A stretch of 64,000 bases of DNA from Tranquillimonas rosea. GTDB taxonomy: Bacteria > Pseudomonadota > Alphaproteobacteria > Rhodobacterales > Rhodobacteraceae. The stretch is taken from the NCBI RefSeq assembly GCF_900111315.1, contig NZ_FOGU01000007.1, positions 62,001 through 126,000 on the forward strand, written 5' to 3'. A model generated the notes under the pieces. It was not told the origin of the DNA. It saw only the letters and a list, made by a program, of their open reading frames with translations, and ran no database searches. Below are positions 17,515 through 26,416 of the stretch, piece after piece (positions within the stretch are counted from its first letter, which is position 1; the number at the start of each line of letters is the position of its first letter). The position numbers and the translations under genes were made by a program.

Positions 17515-18227
17515 CGCCGGACGTGCGGGAAATGGACCGAGCGCATGCGCTGCTCCATCGCCTTGGCTTCGGCGCTGGCGGCCATGAAGACGAAGACGGC
17601 GATCAGCACCAGCAGCGGGTTGCCCGAGGTGACTCCCCAGACGGCAAAGCCGACGGCCAGCGCCTGACCCGCCCCTGCGGCGATCTTGGTGGCGCGCAAC
17701 CGGTCGAAGCGTAGCGCCAGAACGGCCCGTAGCACGCGCCCGCCGTCCATCGGGAAGGCCGGGATCATGTTGAACAGGACGAGGAACAGGTTCACCGCCG
17801 ACAGGCTGCCGAGGAAGCTGGCGCCGCCATCGCCGAAGAACATTCCGGTATCGGCCGAGGCGCCGAACGCCGTGAGAACCGCCCAGATCGCCACGTTCAC
17901 CGCCGGTCCCGCGAGGGCGACCGCGATCTCGGCGCTCGGACGTTCGGGCATCCTTGCCAGCCGGGCGAGGCCGCCGATCGGCAACACCGTGATGTCCGGC
18001 GTCGGGATGCCATAGCGCCGCGCCATCAGCGCGTGCCCGTACTCGTGCGCCACGACGCAGAGGAACAGCGACAGCACGAAGCCCACGTTGATCGCCGCCG
18101 CCATCGGTCCGGCGGCCATGTAGGCTTCGCCGCCGATCCACGCGAGCAGCAGGAAGAAGGTGACGTGGACGCGCAGCTCGGATCCGAACAGCCGCCCGAT
18201 GGGAAAGGACCAACTCATATCGGTCAC
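17511..18227 (-). CDS. Site-2 protease family zinc metalloprotease (M50)
   Basis: The 238-residue protein is an integral membrane protease with HEYGH at residues 61-65 inside a membrane helix and the third ligand Asp161 in FPMDGGRVLRA. About six membrane segments are visible. Unlike RseP it has no PDZ domain, and unlike many SpoIVFB relatives it has no C-terminal CBS pair, so it is a minimal S2P. Such enzymes cut membrane-bound regulators or signal-peptide remnants; the substrate is unknown. It is transcribed alone, convergent to aroB. Confidence 0.88.
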   Translation of the reverse strand: MTDMSWSFPIGRLFGSELRVHVTFFLLLAWIGGEAYMAAGPMAAAINVGFVLSLFLCVVAHEYGHALMARRYGIPTPDITVLPIGGLARLARMPERPSAEIAVALAGPAVNVAIWAVLTAFGASADTGMFFGDGGASFLGSLSAVNLFLVLFNMIPAFPMDGGRVLRAVLALRFDRLRATKIAAGAGQALAVGFAVWGVTSGNPLLVLIAVFVFMAASAEAKAMEQRMRSVHFPHVRR

Positions 18228-18267
18228 ATAGTCATTCCGGGCGGGATCGCACAGAGGCGCGTGGCGG

Positions 18268-19092
18268 CTATCGCGGGGTCAGCGGCGCGTGGCGGTTCAC
18301 ATCCTTGTAGAGCAGATAGCGGAACCGTCCGGGGCCGCCGGCATAGCAGGCCTGCGGGCAGAAGGCGCGCAACCACATGTAGTCGCCGGCCTCGACCTCG
18401 ACCCAGTCCTGGTTGAGCCGGTAGACGGCCTTGCCCTCGAGGACATACAGCCCGTGCTCCATGACATGCGTCTCGGCAAAGGGGATCACCGCGCCGGGCT
18501 GGAACGTGACGATGGTGACGTGCATGTCGTGGCGCATGTCGGCCGGATCGACGAAGCGCGTCGTGGCCCATTTGCCGTCGGTGCCGGGCATCGGGGTTGG
18601 GGCGATGTCGTGCTCGTCGGCGATGATCGGATCGGGCGCGTCCAGCCCTTCGACCGGCTGGTACGCCTTGCGAATCCAGTGAAAGCGCGCCGGCGCGCTG
18701 CCGGTATTGCGGAGCGTCCAGGCGTGGCCGGGCGGCAGGTAGGCATAGCCGCCGGGCGCAAGGTCGTGCGCTGTGCCGTCGAGCGTGAGGGTGACGCCGC
18801 CCTCGACCACGAACAGCACCGCCTCGGCGGCGCTTTCGGTCTCGGGACGGTCCGAGCCGCCGCCCGGCGCCAGCTCGACGATGTACTGCGAGAACGTCTC
18901 GGCGAAACCGCTCATGGGACGCGAGAGGATCCACAGGCGCGTGTCTTCCCAGAACGGAAGGTAACTGGTGACGATGTCGCGCATCGTGCCCTTGGGGATG
19001 ACGGCGTATGCCTCGGTAAAGACCGCGCGATCCGTCAGCAGTTGATCCTGCCCCGGATGCCCGCCGCTGGGCGCGTAGTAGGAATTGCGCAT
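18268..19092 (-). CDS. allE: (S)-ureidoglycine aminohydrolase (bicupin)
   Basis: This enzyme releases ammonia from (S)-ureidoglycine to give (S)-ureidoglycolate in allantoin/purine breakdown. The 274-residue protein is a bicupin. The C-terminal cupin keeps the expected manganese ligands Glu207, His209, His213 (PFAETHVMEHGLYVLEG) and Gln247 (FCPQACY). The N-terminal MRNSYYAPSGGHP is typical of the family. ATG 19092 was chosen on that basis. The next gene upstream on the same strand is a RidA homologue, 68 bp away. No other allantoin genes are in the window. Confidence 0.88.
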   Translation of the reverse strand: MRNSYYAPSGGHPGQDQLLTDRAVFTEAYAVIPKGTMRDIVTSYLPFWEDTRLWILSRPMSGFAETFSQYIVELAPGGGSDRPETESAAEAVLFVVEGGVTLTLDGTAHDLAPGGYAYLPPGHAWTLRNTGSAPARFHWIRKAYQPVEGLDAPDPIIADEHDIAPTPMPGTDGKWATTRFVDPADMRHDMHVTIVTFQPGAVIPFAETHVMEHGLYVLEGKAVYRLNQDWVEVEAGDYMWLRAFCPQACYAGGPGRFRYLLYKDVNRHAPLTPR

Positions 19093-19160
19093 CGTCCGCC
19101 TGTCTCCCTGCCGGTGTCCGCCCGCGTTATGACCCGGCCGTCCCGGAAAGGCCACCGCGA

Positions 19161-19547
19161 TCAGGCGGCGGCCGTCACCTCGACCTCGACCTTGAACTCG
19201 GGCCGGGTGAAGCCGCCGACGATCACCAGCGTCGAGGCGGGCAGGGGATGGATGCCCCCCAGCCAGGCGTCGCGCGCCGCCATGTAGGCGGGAAAGTGGG
19301 CGCGCTCGGTAACGAAGGCGTTGATCCGGATGACGTCCGACGGACCCAGGCCGCCTTCGGCCAGGATGGCCCCGATGCTGGCGAAGCAGAGCTCGGCCTG
19401 CGCCCCGGCGTCCTCGGGGACCGTGTCGTCGGGGGCGATGCCCAGCTGGCCCGAGGTGACCAGCAGCCGCTCCACCGGGCCGGTCAGGATGCCGTGGGAA
19501 TATGCGCCGAACGGCGCGCGAATGTGCTTGGGGGTGACGTCGCGCAT
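19161..19547 (-). CDS. RidA family protein (enamine/imine deaminase-like)
   Basis: The 128-residue protein has the YjgF/RidA fold signatures GAYSHGIL near the start, LLVTSGQLGIAPD and the late STLVIVGGFTRPEFKVEVEV. The position normally held by the RidA catalytic Arg (in 'NPxxxRxxxxV') is here in the HPLPASTLVIVGG context without that Arg. It therefore probably belongs to a Rid subfamily other than archetypal RidA and may not have the same deaminase activity. ATG 19547 has a GAGG site; a start at 19604 is also open. It is probably co-transcribed with the ureidoglycine aminohydrolase gene, suggesting a role with reactive nitrogen intermediates. Confidence 0.82.
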   Translation of the reverse strand: MRDVTPKHIRAPFGAYSHGILTGPVERLLVTSGQLGIAPDDTVPEDAGAQAELCFASIGAILAEGGLGPSDVIRINAFVTERAHFPAYMAARDAWLGGIHPLPASTLVIVGGFTRPEFKVEVEVTAAA

Positions 19548-19775
19548 CTGGCCTGCCTCGTTGCTGATCGGTCGTGGGCGATTCATCGCGCCTCGTGCGC
19601 CCATGCGACAGGGCTTAGCCCCGCGCAGTGCCCGATTTCCGGTCGCGGAGCCAATTTGGCGATTAATCTTTCATCACCGGGGTCGGCTCCGTCGCCAATT
19701 CGCCGCCGTGGGAGGCAACTCCCGAACGCAGTTTCTAAGATGACGGTCGACGACAACCGGAGTGGGGACCGACCG

Positions 19776-20777
19776 ATGCTTGCCAGACCTTCCGCCGCCG
19801 CGCTTATTGCCGGCCTTGCCGCGCTGCCGGCCACCGCGCAGGACCTCCAGGAGGTGTCCTTCGGCACGAACTGGGTGGCGCAGGCCGAACACGGCGGGTT
19901 CTATCAATCCGTGGCGGACGGCACCTACGAGGCGTGCGGTCTGGACGTGACCATCGTTCCCGGCGGCCCGCAGGTGAACAACCGCGCGCTGATGCTGGCG
20001 GGGCGGCTTGACTTCAACATGGGCGGCGATCTGCTGCAGGCTTTCAACGCGGTGGCCGAGGACATCCCGGTCGTCGTGGTGGCGGCGACGTTCCAGAAGC
20101 ACCCGCAGGTGATCCTGGCGCATCCCGAAAGTGCCGAGACGTGGGAGGACCTCAAGGACCTCACCCTGCTGATCGGCGATAACGGCTATACCTCGTACTA
20201 CCAGTGGATGATCTCGGCCTACGGCTTCACCGCCGAGCAGCGCGAGCCCTACACCTTCAACCCGGCCCCGTTCATCGCAAACCCCGACATGGGCATGCAG
20301 GGCTATCTCTCGTCCGAGCCATACCTCGTCGAACAGGAGGCCGGGTTCGAGCCGAACGTCTTCCTGATCGCGGATGCGGGCTATTCGTCCTACGCCACGA
20401 CGATCGAGACGATGGCCGACACGGTCGAGAACCGGCCCGAGGTGGTGCAGTGCTTCGTCGATGGCTCGATCAAGGGCTGGTACAATTACATCTACGGTGA
20501 CGGGAGCGCGGCGAACGAGCTGATCCTCGAGGCCAATCCCGACATGACCCAGGACAAGGTCGAATATGCCGTCCGCCGCATGAAGGAAGAGGGCATCGTC
20601 GATTCCGGCGACGCGTTGGAGCAGGGGATCGGCGTGGTCACCGACGACGTCGTGCAGGACTTCTACGGCAAGATGGTCGAGGCCGGCGTGATCGCCGACG
20701 GGCTGGACATCGCCGCCTCCTACACGACCGAGTTCGTCGGCAACGGCGTGGGCATGGACCTCAAGCCCCAGGACTGA
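19776..20777 (+). CDS. ABC transporter substrate-binding protein, NMT1/THI5-like
   Basis: The 333-residue protein has a short Sec signal peptide (ending LPATAQ, about residue 20). The mature start VSFGTNWVAQAEHGGFYQ followed by GLDVTIVPGGPQVN is the hallmark of THI5/NMT1-like periplasmic binding proteins, which bind pyrimidines, riboflavin-like or other N-heterocycles. It is the first gene of the operon SBP-ATPase-permease-amidohydrolase-FAD oxidase. ATG 19776 is preceded by GGGGACCG. The 228 bp region upstream (19548-19775) holds its leader, with CCAATTTGG near 19660 and a short GGAGCC/GGCTCC inverted repeat but no riboswitch that I recognise. Confidence 0.88.
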   Translation: MLARPSAAALIAGLAALPATAQDLQEVSFGTNWVAQAEHGGFYQSVADGTYEACGLDVTIVPGGPQVNNRALMLAGRLDFNMGGDLLQAFNAVAEDIPVVVVAATFQKHPQVILAHPESAETWEDLKDLTLLIGDNGYTSYYQWMISAYGFTAEQREPYTFNPAPFIANPDMGMQGYLSSEPYLVEQEAGFEPNVFLIADAGYSSYATTIETMADTVENRPEVVQCFVDGSIKGWYNYIYGDGSAANELILEANPDMTQDKVEYAVRRMKEEGIVDSGDALEQGIGVVTDDVVQDFYGKMVEAGVIADGLDIAASYTTEFVGNGVGMDLKPQD

Positions 20778-20830
20778 TCTCGGCGGCGGGGCCGACGGGT
20801 CCCGCGTGCCCCCGACGTTTGGAGACACCC

Positions 20831-21610
20831 ATGGCCGCACCGGCCCCTCTCGGTCAGCGCTCCGCGCTTCTCGACATGCGCCACGTCACCAAGACCTTCA
20901 ACGGTGACGTGGTCGCGCTGCACGGCATGTCGCTGACGGTGAACGAAGGCGACTTCATCTCCTTGCTGGGCCCCTCGGGCTGCGGCAAGTCCACGGCGCT
21001 GCGCCTGATCGCCGGCCTCAGCCATCCCAGCCAGGGCCGGATCGAATGGCAGGGCGGGGCCGATGACACCGACCTTGCCGTTGTCTTCCAGGAGCCGACG
21101 CTGATGCCCTGGGCCACGGTCGCGCAGAACGTCTGGCTGCCGTTCCGGCTGCGCGGCAAATCCTACGAACAGGTAAAGGACGACGTGCTCGAGGCGCTGC
21201 GGCTGGTGGGGCTCGAGAACTTCCAGCGGTCCTACCCACGCGAGCTGTCGGGCGGCATGAAGATGCGCGTGTCGATCGCCCGCGCCCTCGTCACACGGCC
21301 CAAGCTGATCCTGATGGACGAACCCTTTGCCGCGCTGGACGAGATCACCCGACACAAGCTGAACAACGACCTTCTCGAGATGAAGCAGAAGATCGGCTGC
21401 ACCGTGATCTTCGTGACCCATTCGGTGTTCGAATCCGTGTTCCTGTCTGACCGGATCGTCGTTATGGCCGCGCGGCCCGGCCGCGTCATCGAGGAACTGA
21501 CCGTGGACGCGCCCTATCCCCGCGACGAGGATTTCCGGACCTCGGCGGATTATGCCGGGCATTGCAGGGCGGCGTCCGACGCGCTGCATCAGGCAATGGA
21601 GGCCGCATGA
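20831..21610 (+). CDS. ABC transporter ATP-binding protein (nitrate/taurine/THI5-type importer)
   Basis: The 259-residue ATPase has Walker [10 protein letters not shown] (about residue 46), the Q-loop VVFQEP, signature LSGGMKMRVSIARAL and Walker B LILMDEPFAALDE. The overall layout matches the SsuB/TauB/ThiZ type. ATG 20831 has GGAG at 20821-20824; an in-frame TTG at 20819 lacks one. It ends in an ATGA overlap with the permease gene. Confidence 0.92.
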   Translation: MAAPAPLGQRSALLDMRHVTKTFNGDVVALHGMSLTVNEGDFISLLGPSGCGKSTALRLIAGLSHPSQGRIEWQGGADDTDLAVVFQEPTLMPWATVAQNVWLPFRLRGKSYEQVKDDVLEALRLVGLENFQRSYPRELSGGMKMRVSIARALVTRPKLILMDEPFAALDEITRHKLNNDLLEMKQKIGCTVIFVTHSVFESVFLSDRIVVMAARPGRVIEELTVDAPYPRDEDFRTSADYAGHCRAASDALHQAMEAA

Positions 21611-22467
21611 CCGTCACCGACCCCACCATCTCCGATCCGGTGATGGTCGACGAGGAAGAGACGCGCCGCGCCCGTGCCCGCCGCATCGAGCGCATCGCGA
21701 AATGGGTGCTGCCGGTCGTGATGATGGGCCTGACCCTGTTGGTCTGGGACCGCATCGTCGTCTGGAACGAGATCCCGCACTATATCCTGCCTGGGCCGCG
21801 GCTGGTCTTTGCCACGCTGGTCGAGGACTGGGCGATGCTGTTCGACGCGTTGCTGGTGACGTTGCAGATCACGCTGATGGCGCTGGCCGTCGCGGTGATC
21901 GGCGGGGTCGGGTTGGCCGTGCTGTTCACCCAGTCGCGGTGGATCGAGATGTCGTTCTATCCCTACGCGGTGATCCTGCAGGTGACGCCGGTGGTGTCGA
22001 TCGCGCCGCTTATATTCATCTATGTCGAGAACCGCATGGCGGGACTTCTGATCTGCGCCTGGATCGTGGCGTTCTTCCCGGTGCTGGCGAACACGACGCT
22101 GGGCCTGAACTCGGCCGATCACAACCTGCGCGACCTGTTCCGCATCTACGGCGCGACGCGCTGGCAACGCCTGCGGTTCCTGCAACTGCCCTCGGCGCTG
22201 CCGTACTTCCTGGGCGGTCTGCGGATCGCGGGCGGGCTGTCGCTGATCGGCGCGGTGGTGGCCGAGTACGTCGCCGGCACGGGCGGTATCGGCTCGGGGC
22301 TGGCCTTCCGCATCCTCGAGGCCGGATACCGCCTGAACATCCCGCGGATGTTCGCGGCGCTGTTTCTGATCGCCGCCACGGGCGTCGTGATCTTTGCCGG
22401 GCTGTCCTTCCTCAGTCACATGCTGCTGCGCAAATGGCACGAGAGCGCGATGCAGGGGTCGACATGA
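21607..22467 (+). CDS. ABC transporter permease (SsuC/TauC/ThiX type)
   Basis: The 286-residue protein has a polar cytoplasmic N-terminus (about 1-30) and about six membrane helices. The EAA-like loop GATRWQRLRFLQLPSALPYF contacts the ATPase. It overlaps both neighbours by 4 bp (ATGA), so transporter and amidohydrolase are made from one mRNA, tying uptake directly to the enzyme that follows. Confidence 0.92.
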   Translation: MTVTDPTISDPVMVDEEETRRARARRIERIAKWVLPVVMMGLTLLVWDRIVVWNEIPHYILPGPRLVFATLVEDWAMLFDALLVTLQITLMALAVAVIGGVGLAVLFTQSRWIEMSFYPYAVILQVTPVVSIAPLIFIYVENRMAGLLICAWIVAFFPVLANTTLGLNSADHNLRDLFRIYGATRWQRLRFLQLPSALPYFLGGLRIAGGLSLIGAVVAEYVAGTGGIGSGLAFRILEAGYRLNIPRMFAALFLIAATGVVIFAGLSFLSHMLLRKWHESAMQGST

Positions 22468-23738
22468 CCGATTTCCTCTCGCTGCCCGACGGCGGGCCCG
22501 TGACCCTCGCGGACGCGAGCGTGCCCGGCTGTCTCGTCGGCAGCTCCGCCGACCTAGTGCGCCGCGACATCACGGTCGCCGACGGCCGCATCGCCGAGGG
22601 CGAGGGCACCCGCGTCGACCTGGGCGGCGCGATGGTGCTGCCCAGCTTCGTCGACATGCACACGCATCTCGACAAGGGCCATATCTGGGACCGCGCCCCG
22701 AACCCCGACGGCACCTTCGCCGGCGCGCTCTCGTCCGTCGCCGACGACCGCGCCGCCCGCTGGTCGGCCGCGGACGTCCGGCGGCGGATGGAGTTCGGGC
22801 TGCGCTGCGCTGAAGCGCACGGCACCCGTGCGGTACGCACCCATCTCGACAGCCAGGCGCCGCAGGACACGATCACCTGGCCGGTCTTCGAGGACCTGCG
22901 CGCCGCGTGGGCGGGACGGGTCGAGTTGCAGGGCGTGTGCCTGGTGGGTTGCGACAGCGTCACCGTCGACGGACCCTTCGCCGCGACCGCCGACCTCGTC
23001 GCCCGCGCGGGCGGCGTGCTGGGCATGGTCGCCTACCCTGTGCCCGATCTGAAGGACAGGCTGCAGGCCTTCTTCGCGCTCGCCTCCGCACGGGGGCTTT
23101 CCGCGGATTTTCACGTCGACGAGACGCTCGACCCCGACAGCGCCTGCCTGCGGATGATTGCCGAGACGGTGATCGAGACCGGGTTCGACGCGCCGGTCGT
23201 GGTCGGGCATTGCTGCTCGCTCTCGACCCAGCCCGAGGCCGAGTGGCAGCGCACGCTGGACCTCGTGGCGCGGGCGGGGCTGCACGTGGTGTCGCTGCCG
23301 ATGTGCAACCTCTACCTGCAGGACCGCCATGCGGGTCGCACGCCGCGGCTGCGCGGCATCACGCTGGTGCACGAGATGAAGACCCGCGGCATTCCCGTCA
23401 GCTTTGCCTCCGACAACACCCGCGACCCGTTCTACGCCTACGGCGATCTCGACATGCTCGAGGTGCTGCGGCAGGCGACGCGGATCGGCCACCTCGATCA
23501 TTCCGACGCGGATTGGGTGGACTCGGTCCTGTCCGTGCCCGCCCGTGCCTGCGGCCTCGCCGCGCCGTCGCTTGCGCCCGGCGCGCCTGCCGACCTGTCG
23601 ATCTTCCGCGCCCGCGGCTGGACCGAGCTGTTCGCGCGGCCGCAATCAGACCGGGTCGTGCTGCGCGAAGGCCAGCCGATCGACCGCACGCTGCCCGATT
23701 ATTCCGACCTCGACGACCTGATGGGATGCCCCCGATGA
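22464..23738 (+). CDS. Cytosine deaminase-like metal-dependent amidohydrolase
   Basis: The 424-residue amidohydrolase has metal ligands His66 and His68 in HTHLDKGH, the substrate-side FHVDETLD, VVGHCCSLS (metal His) and ASDNTRDPF (catalytic Asp). This set resembles CodA/AtzC-like enzymes that deaminate or hydrolyse N-heterocycles such as cytosine, isoguanine, pterins or s-triazines. Coupling to a THI5-like importer by a 4 bp overlap suggests the imported compound is its substrate. The exact compound cannot be named from sequence. Confidence 0.85.
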   Translation: MTDFLSLPDGGPVTLADASVPGCLVGSSADLVRRDITVADGRIAEGEGTRVDLGGAMVLPSFVDMHTHLDKGHIWDRAPNPDGTFAGALSSVADDRAARWSAADVRRRMEFGLRCAEAHGTRAVRTHLDSQAPQDTITWPVFEDLRAAWAGRVELQGVCLVGCDSVTVDGPFAATADLVARAGGVLGMVAYPVPDLKDRLQAFFALASARGLSADFHVDETLDPDSACLRMIAETVIETGFDAPVVVGHCCSLSTQPEAEWQRTLDLVARAGLHVVSLPMCNLYLQDRHAGRTPRLRGITLVHEMKTRGIPVSFASDNTRDPFYAYGDLDMLEVLRQATRIGHLDHSDADWVDSVLSVPARACGLAAPSLAPGAPADLSIFRARGWTELFARPQSDRVVLREGQPIDRTLPDYSDLDDLMGCPR

Positions 23739-25135
23739 CCGCCAATATCGACGCCGCCAAGGCCGCGCTCTCGCACATGGAGATCGACGATGCCGGCCCG
23801 CAACTGAAAACCAAGAGCCGGGACTTCTTCTGGTACTCGCCGGTGCTGAAGGCGCGGCTGGATCACGTCCTGGGCGACTTCGTGGTCGCTCCGCGCAACG
23901 AGGCCGAGGTCATCGAGGTGCTGCGGACCTGCCATGCCCATGACGTGCCGGTCACCACGCGCGGCGCCGGGACGGGCAATTATGGCCAGGCGATGCCGCT
24001 GGCCGGGGGCTGCGTGATGCACATGAAGAACATGGCCGCGGTGAAGGACGTCGCACCGGGCCGTGTCGTGGTCGAGCCGGGCTGCCTTCTGAAGGACGTC
24101 GACGCCGCCTGCATCGAGCATTCGGGCCAAGAGCTGCGGATGTTCTCGTCGACCTGGGCCACGGCGACGATCGGCGGCTTCGTCGCCGGCGGCTCGGGCG
24201 GGATCGGGTCGATCACCTGGGGCTCTCTCCGCGATCCGGGCAACATCATCCGCCTGCGTGTGGTGACGATGGAGGCGGAGCCCCGCGTGCTCGAGTTCCG
24301 GGGCGAGGAGCTGGCCCGCGTCAGCCACGCCTACGGCACGAACGGCATCATCACCGAGGTCGAGATGCCGCTCGCCCCGGCCTATGACTGGGTCGAGATG
24401 TTCGTTGCCTTCGACGATTTCATGTCCGCCGCCACCTTCGCGGTGGACGTGGCCAACCTGGACGGCGTGCTGAGCAAGATCGCCAGCGTCTACGAGGCGC
24501 CGATCGCGCATGACTATTTCCAGCGGGTGCGCCCCCATGTGGACGAGGGCACGAATCTCGTGGGGCTGATGGTCGCCCCGCACTCGATGGACGGTTTCCT
24601 GACCTTCCTCGGGCGCACCCAAGGGGCCGAGCTGATCTATCGCTCGGACGACCACGATTGGCAGAAGCATCCCGGCCCGGTCTTCGAATACGGCTGGAAC
24701 CACACCACGCTGCGCGCGCTCAAGGTCGATCCGTCGATCACCTACCTGCAGGTGCGCTTCGGCTTTCCCGAGCATCTCGAGAAGGTGGCGAAGATCCGCG
24801 AGATGTTCTCGCCCGAGGTGCTGCACCATCTCGAGGTCATCCGCGAGAACGGCAAGGCGATGTTCGCCGGGCTGAGCCTGGTCAAGTTCACCACCGAGGC
24901 GCGGCTGGACGAGATCGTGCGTCTCCACGAGGAAGCGGGCTGCATGATCTTCAACCCCCACCGCTACACCCTGGAGGAGGGCGGACGGCAGACCGTCGAT
25001 GACCGCCAGCTCGCCTTCAAGCGCGAGGCCGACCCCAAGGGGCTGCTGAACCCCGGCAAGATGATCGCCTGGGACGACCCGGAGTTCGGGTTCGAGACGA
25101 TGTATGCCTATCCCAAGCTGAAGGCGGCGGAATGA
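23735..25135 (+). CDS. FAD-binding oxidoreductase (PCMH/FAD_binding_4 type)
   Basis: The 466-residue flavoenzyme has a PCMH-type FAD domain (about 50-215) with TTRGAGTGNYGQAMPLAGG and the diphosphate-contact region FVAGGSGGIGSITWG. The C-terminal substrate domain ends with KREADPKGLLNPGKM, the family-typical closing motif. Relatives oxidise hydroxy acids, aldehydes or amines; no substrate can be given. I do not see the His or Cys of a bicovalent FAD in the usual place. It overlaps the amidohydrolase gene by 4 bp, and an intergenic hairpin repeat follows its stop directly. Confidence 0.85.
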   Translation: MTANIDAAKAALSHMEIDDAGPQLKTKSRDFFWYSPVLKARLDHVLGDFVVAPRNEAEVIEVLRTCHAHDVPVTTRGAGTGNYGQAMPLAGGCVMHMKNMAAVKDVAPGRVVVEPGCLLKDVDAACIEHSGQELRMFSSTWATATIGGFVAGGSGGIGSITWGSLRDPGNIIRLRVVTMEAEPRVLEFRGEELARVSHAYGTNGIITEVEMPLAPAYDWVEMFVAFDDFMSAATFAVDVANLDGVLSKIASVYEAPIAHDYFQRVRPHVDEGTNLVGLMVAPHSMDGFLTFLGRTQGAELIYRSDDHDWQKHPGPVFEYGWNHTTLRALKVDPSITYLQVRFGFPEHLEKVAKIREMFSPEVLHHLEVIRENGKAMFAGLSLVKFTTEARLDEIVRLHEEAGCMIFNPHRYTLEEGGRQTVDDRQLAFKREADPKGLLNPGKMIAWDDPEFGFETMYAYPKLKAAE

Positions 25136-25194
25136 GGGGGCGCTGCCCCCGTCGCCTGCGGCGACTCCCCCGGGATATTTCGGGACAGAAGAAG
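25136..25194. repeat. Intergenic hairpin repeat, copy 1
   Basis: Directly after the stop of the FAD oxidase gene lie a hairpin GGGGGCGCTGCCCCC (25136-25150) and a second perfect hairpin, stem GTCGCC/GGCGAC (25151-25165). The conserved tail CCCCCGGGATATTT (25167-25180) and CAGAAGAAG (25186-25194) follow. Head and tail recur at 52142-52187 with a shorter spacer. It resembles the palindromic intergenic elements common in Rhodobacterales and may act as a transcription terminator or mRNA stabiliser. Confidence 0.7.
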
Positions 25195-25205
25195 ACGAGG
25201 ACGGT

Positions 25206-25787
25206 TTGACGAGGGCGATGGTCCTGTTCGCGCATCCCTGCGGGGAGAGTTTCTCGGCCGCGCTGCACGTGCGCGTCGTGGAAACCCTGCGGGCGCGCGG
25301 CTGGGAGGTCGACGATTGCGACCTGAACGCCGAAGGCTTCGATCCGGTCCTGAGCGCGGCCGAGCGGCGCGGGTACCATGACACCGACGGCAACATCGAC
25401 CCGGTGGCATCGTATGTGGACCGGCTGCGCCGGGCGGACGCGCTGGTGCTGGTGTTCCCGGTGTGGAACTTCGGCTACCCGGCCATCCTGAAGGGGTTCT
25501 TTGACCGGGTGTTCCTGCCCGGGGTCTCGTTTCGGTTGGAGGAGGGGCGGGTGCGGCCGAACCTGACCCATATCCGGCGGCTGGCCGCGGTGACGACCTA
25601 TGGCGGGACGCGCCGGCGCGCGTTCCTCGCGGGTGACCCGCCGCGGCGCGTGGTCAAGCGGGCGCTCTGGCACGTGACGCGGCCACGGAGGCTGCGGTAC
25701 CTGGCGCTCTACGACATGAATCGGGCGGACGCGGCGCGTCGCGGGCGCTTCCTGGAGCGGGTGGGGCGCGAGATGGAGGCGTTATGA
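25206..25787 (+). CDS. NAD(P)H-dependent flavodoxin-fold oxidoreductase, paralogue 1
   Basis: The 193-residue protein belongs to the NQO/KefF/YwrO family of FMN- or FAD-dependent NAD(P)H:quinone reductases. It begins MVLFAHPCGESFSAAL and has LVLVFPVWNFGYPAILKGFFDRVF, the flavin isoalloxazine loop. The start is uncertain: TTG 25206 has GAGG at 25196-25199, while ATG 25218 has its site too close. It overlaps its paralogue by 4 bp. Together they may reduce quinones, or a substrate of this cluster, or feed reduced flavin to a partner. Confidence 0.82.
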   Translation: MTRAMVLFAHPCGESFSAALHVRVVETLRARGWEVDDCDLNAEGFDPVLSAAERRGYHDTDGNIDPVASYVDRLRRADALVLVFPVWNFGYPAILKGFFDRVFLPGVSFRLEEGRVRPNLTHIRRLAAVTTYGGTRRRAFLAGDPPRRVVKRALWHVTRPRRLRYLALYDMNRADAARRGRFLERVGREMEAL

Positions 25788-26416
25788 TGCGGGCGCTGGT
25801 GATCTATTGCCATCCGCGCGGCGACAGCTTTACCGCCGCCGTCCGGGACACGGTGCTCGACCGGCTGGAGGCGGCGGGGGCGGAAACACGACTGCGGGAC
25901 CTCTATGCCGAGGGGTTCGAGCCGGCGATGAGCGCCTACGAGCATGTCCGATACCTCGATCCGGGCGCCAACCGGCGGGACCTGGTGCGGGATTGCAACG
26001 ACCTTGCCTGGTGCGACGCGATGGTCTTCGTCTATCCGACCTGGTGGTATGGTCTGCCGGCGATGCTGAAGGGGTGGCTGGACCGGGCGCTCTTGCCCGA
26101 TGTGGCCTTCCTGATGCCCGACGGTGAGAACCGGACGATCCGGCCGGGGCTGACCCATGTCACGCGGCTGGGCGTTTTCACCACCTGCGGGGCGAGCCGG
26201 CGGCTGACCTTCCTGGTGGGGGCGCCGGGCAAGCGCACGTTGCTGCGCGGGGTGCGGCTGCTGTGCGCGCGGCGGGTGCGGACGGCGTACCGGGCGCATT
26301 ACCTGATGGACAGCTCGACCGCGGAAAGCCGTGCGCGGCACCTGGAGCGGGTCGCGCGCGACGTGGATCGGCTGGCCGCCGGCGGTGCGGCGCGGCGCGG
26401 CGAGGTGACGGCATGA
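25784..26416 (+). CDS. NAD(P)H-dependent flavodoxin-fold oxidoreductase, paralogue 2
   Basis: The 210-residue protein is from the same family as the preceding gene, with ALVIYCHPRGDSFTAAV at the start and FVYPTWWYGLPAMLKGWLDRAL as the flavin loop. The two share order and spacing of motifs but differ enough to be old paralogues, not a recent duplication. The Arg-rich C-terminus (from about residue 160) is unlike the common cores. It is translationally coupled on both sides (ATGA with the paralogue and with the oxygenase gene). Confidence 0.82.
   Translation: MMRALVIYCHPRGDSFTAAVRDTVLDRLEAAGAETRLRDLYAEGFEPAMSAYEHVRYLDPGANRRDLVRDCNDLAWCDAMVFVYPTWWYGLPAMLKGWLDRALLPDVAFLMPDGENRTIRPGLTHVTRLGVFTTCGASRRLTFLVGAPGKRTLLRGVRLLCARRVRTAYRAHYLMDSSTAESRARHLERVARDVDRLAAGGAARRGEVTA

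Noticed and set aside
19548-19775. Possible TPP riboswitch before the THI5-like importer
   Set aside because: I looked for the conserved CTGAGA and GGGTGC/ACCTGATCTGG-type elements and found neither. Only a CCAATTTGG palindrome and weak inverted repeats are present.
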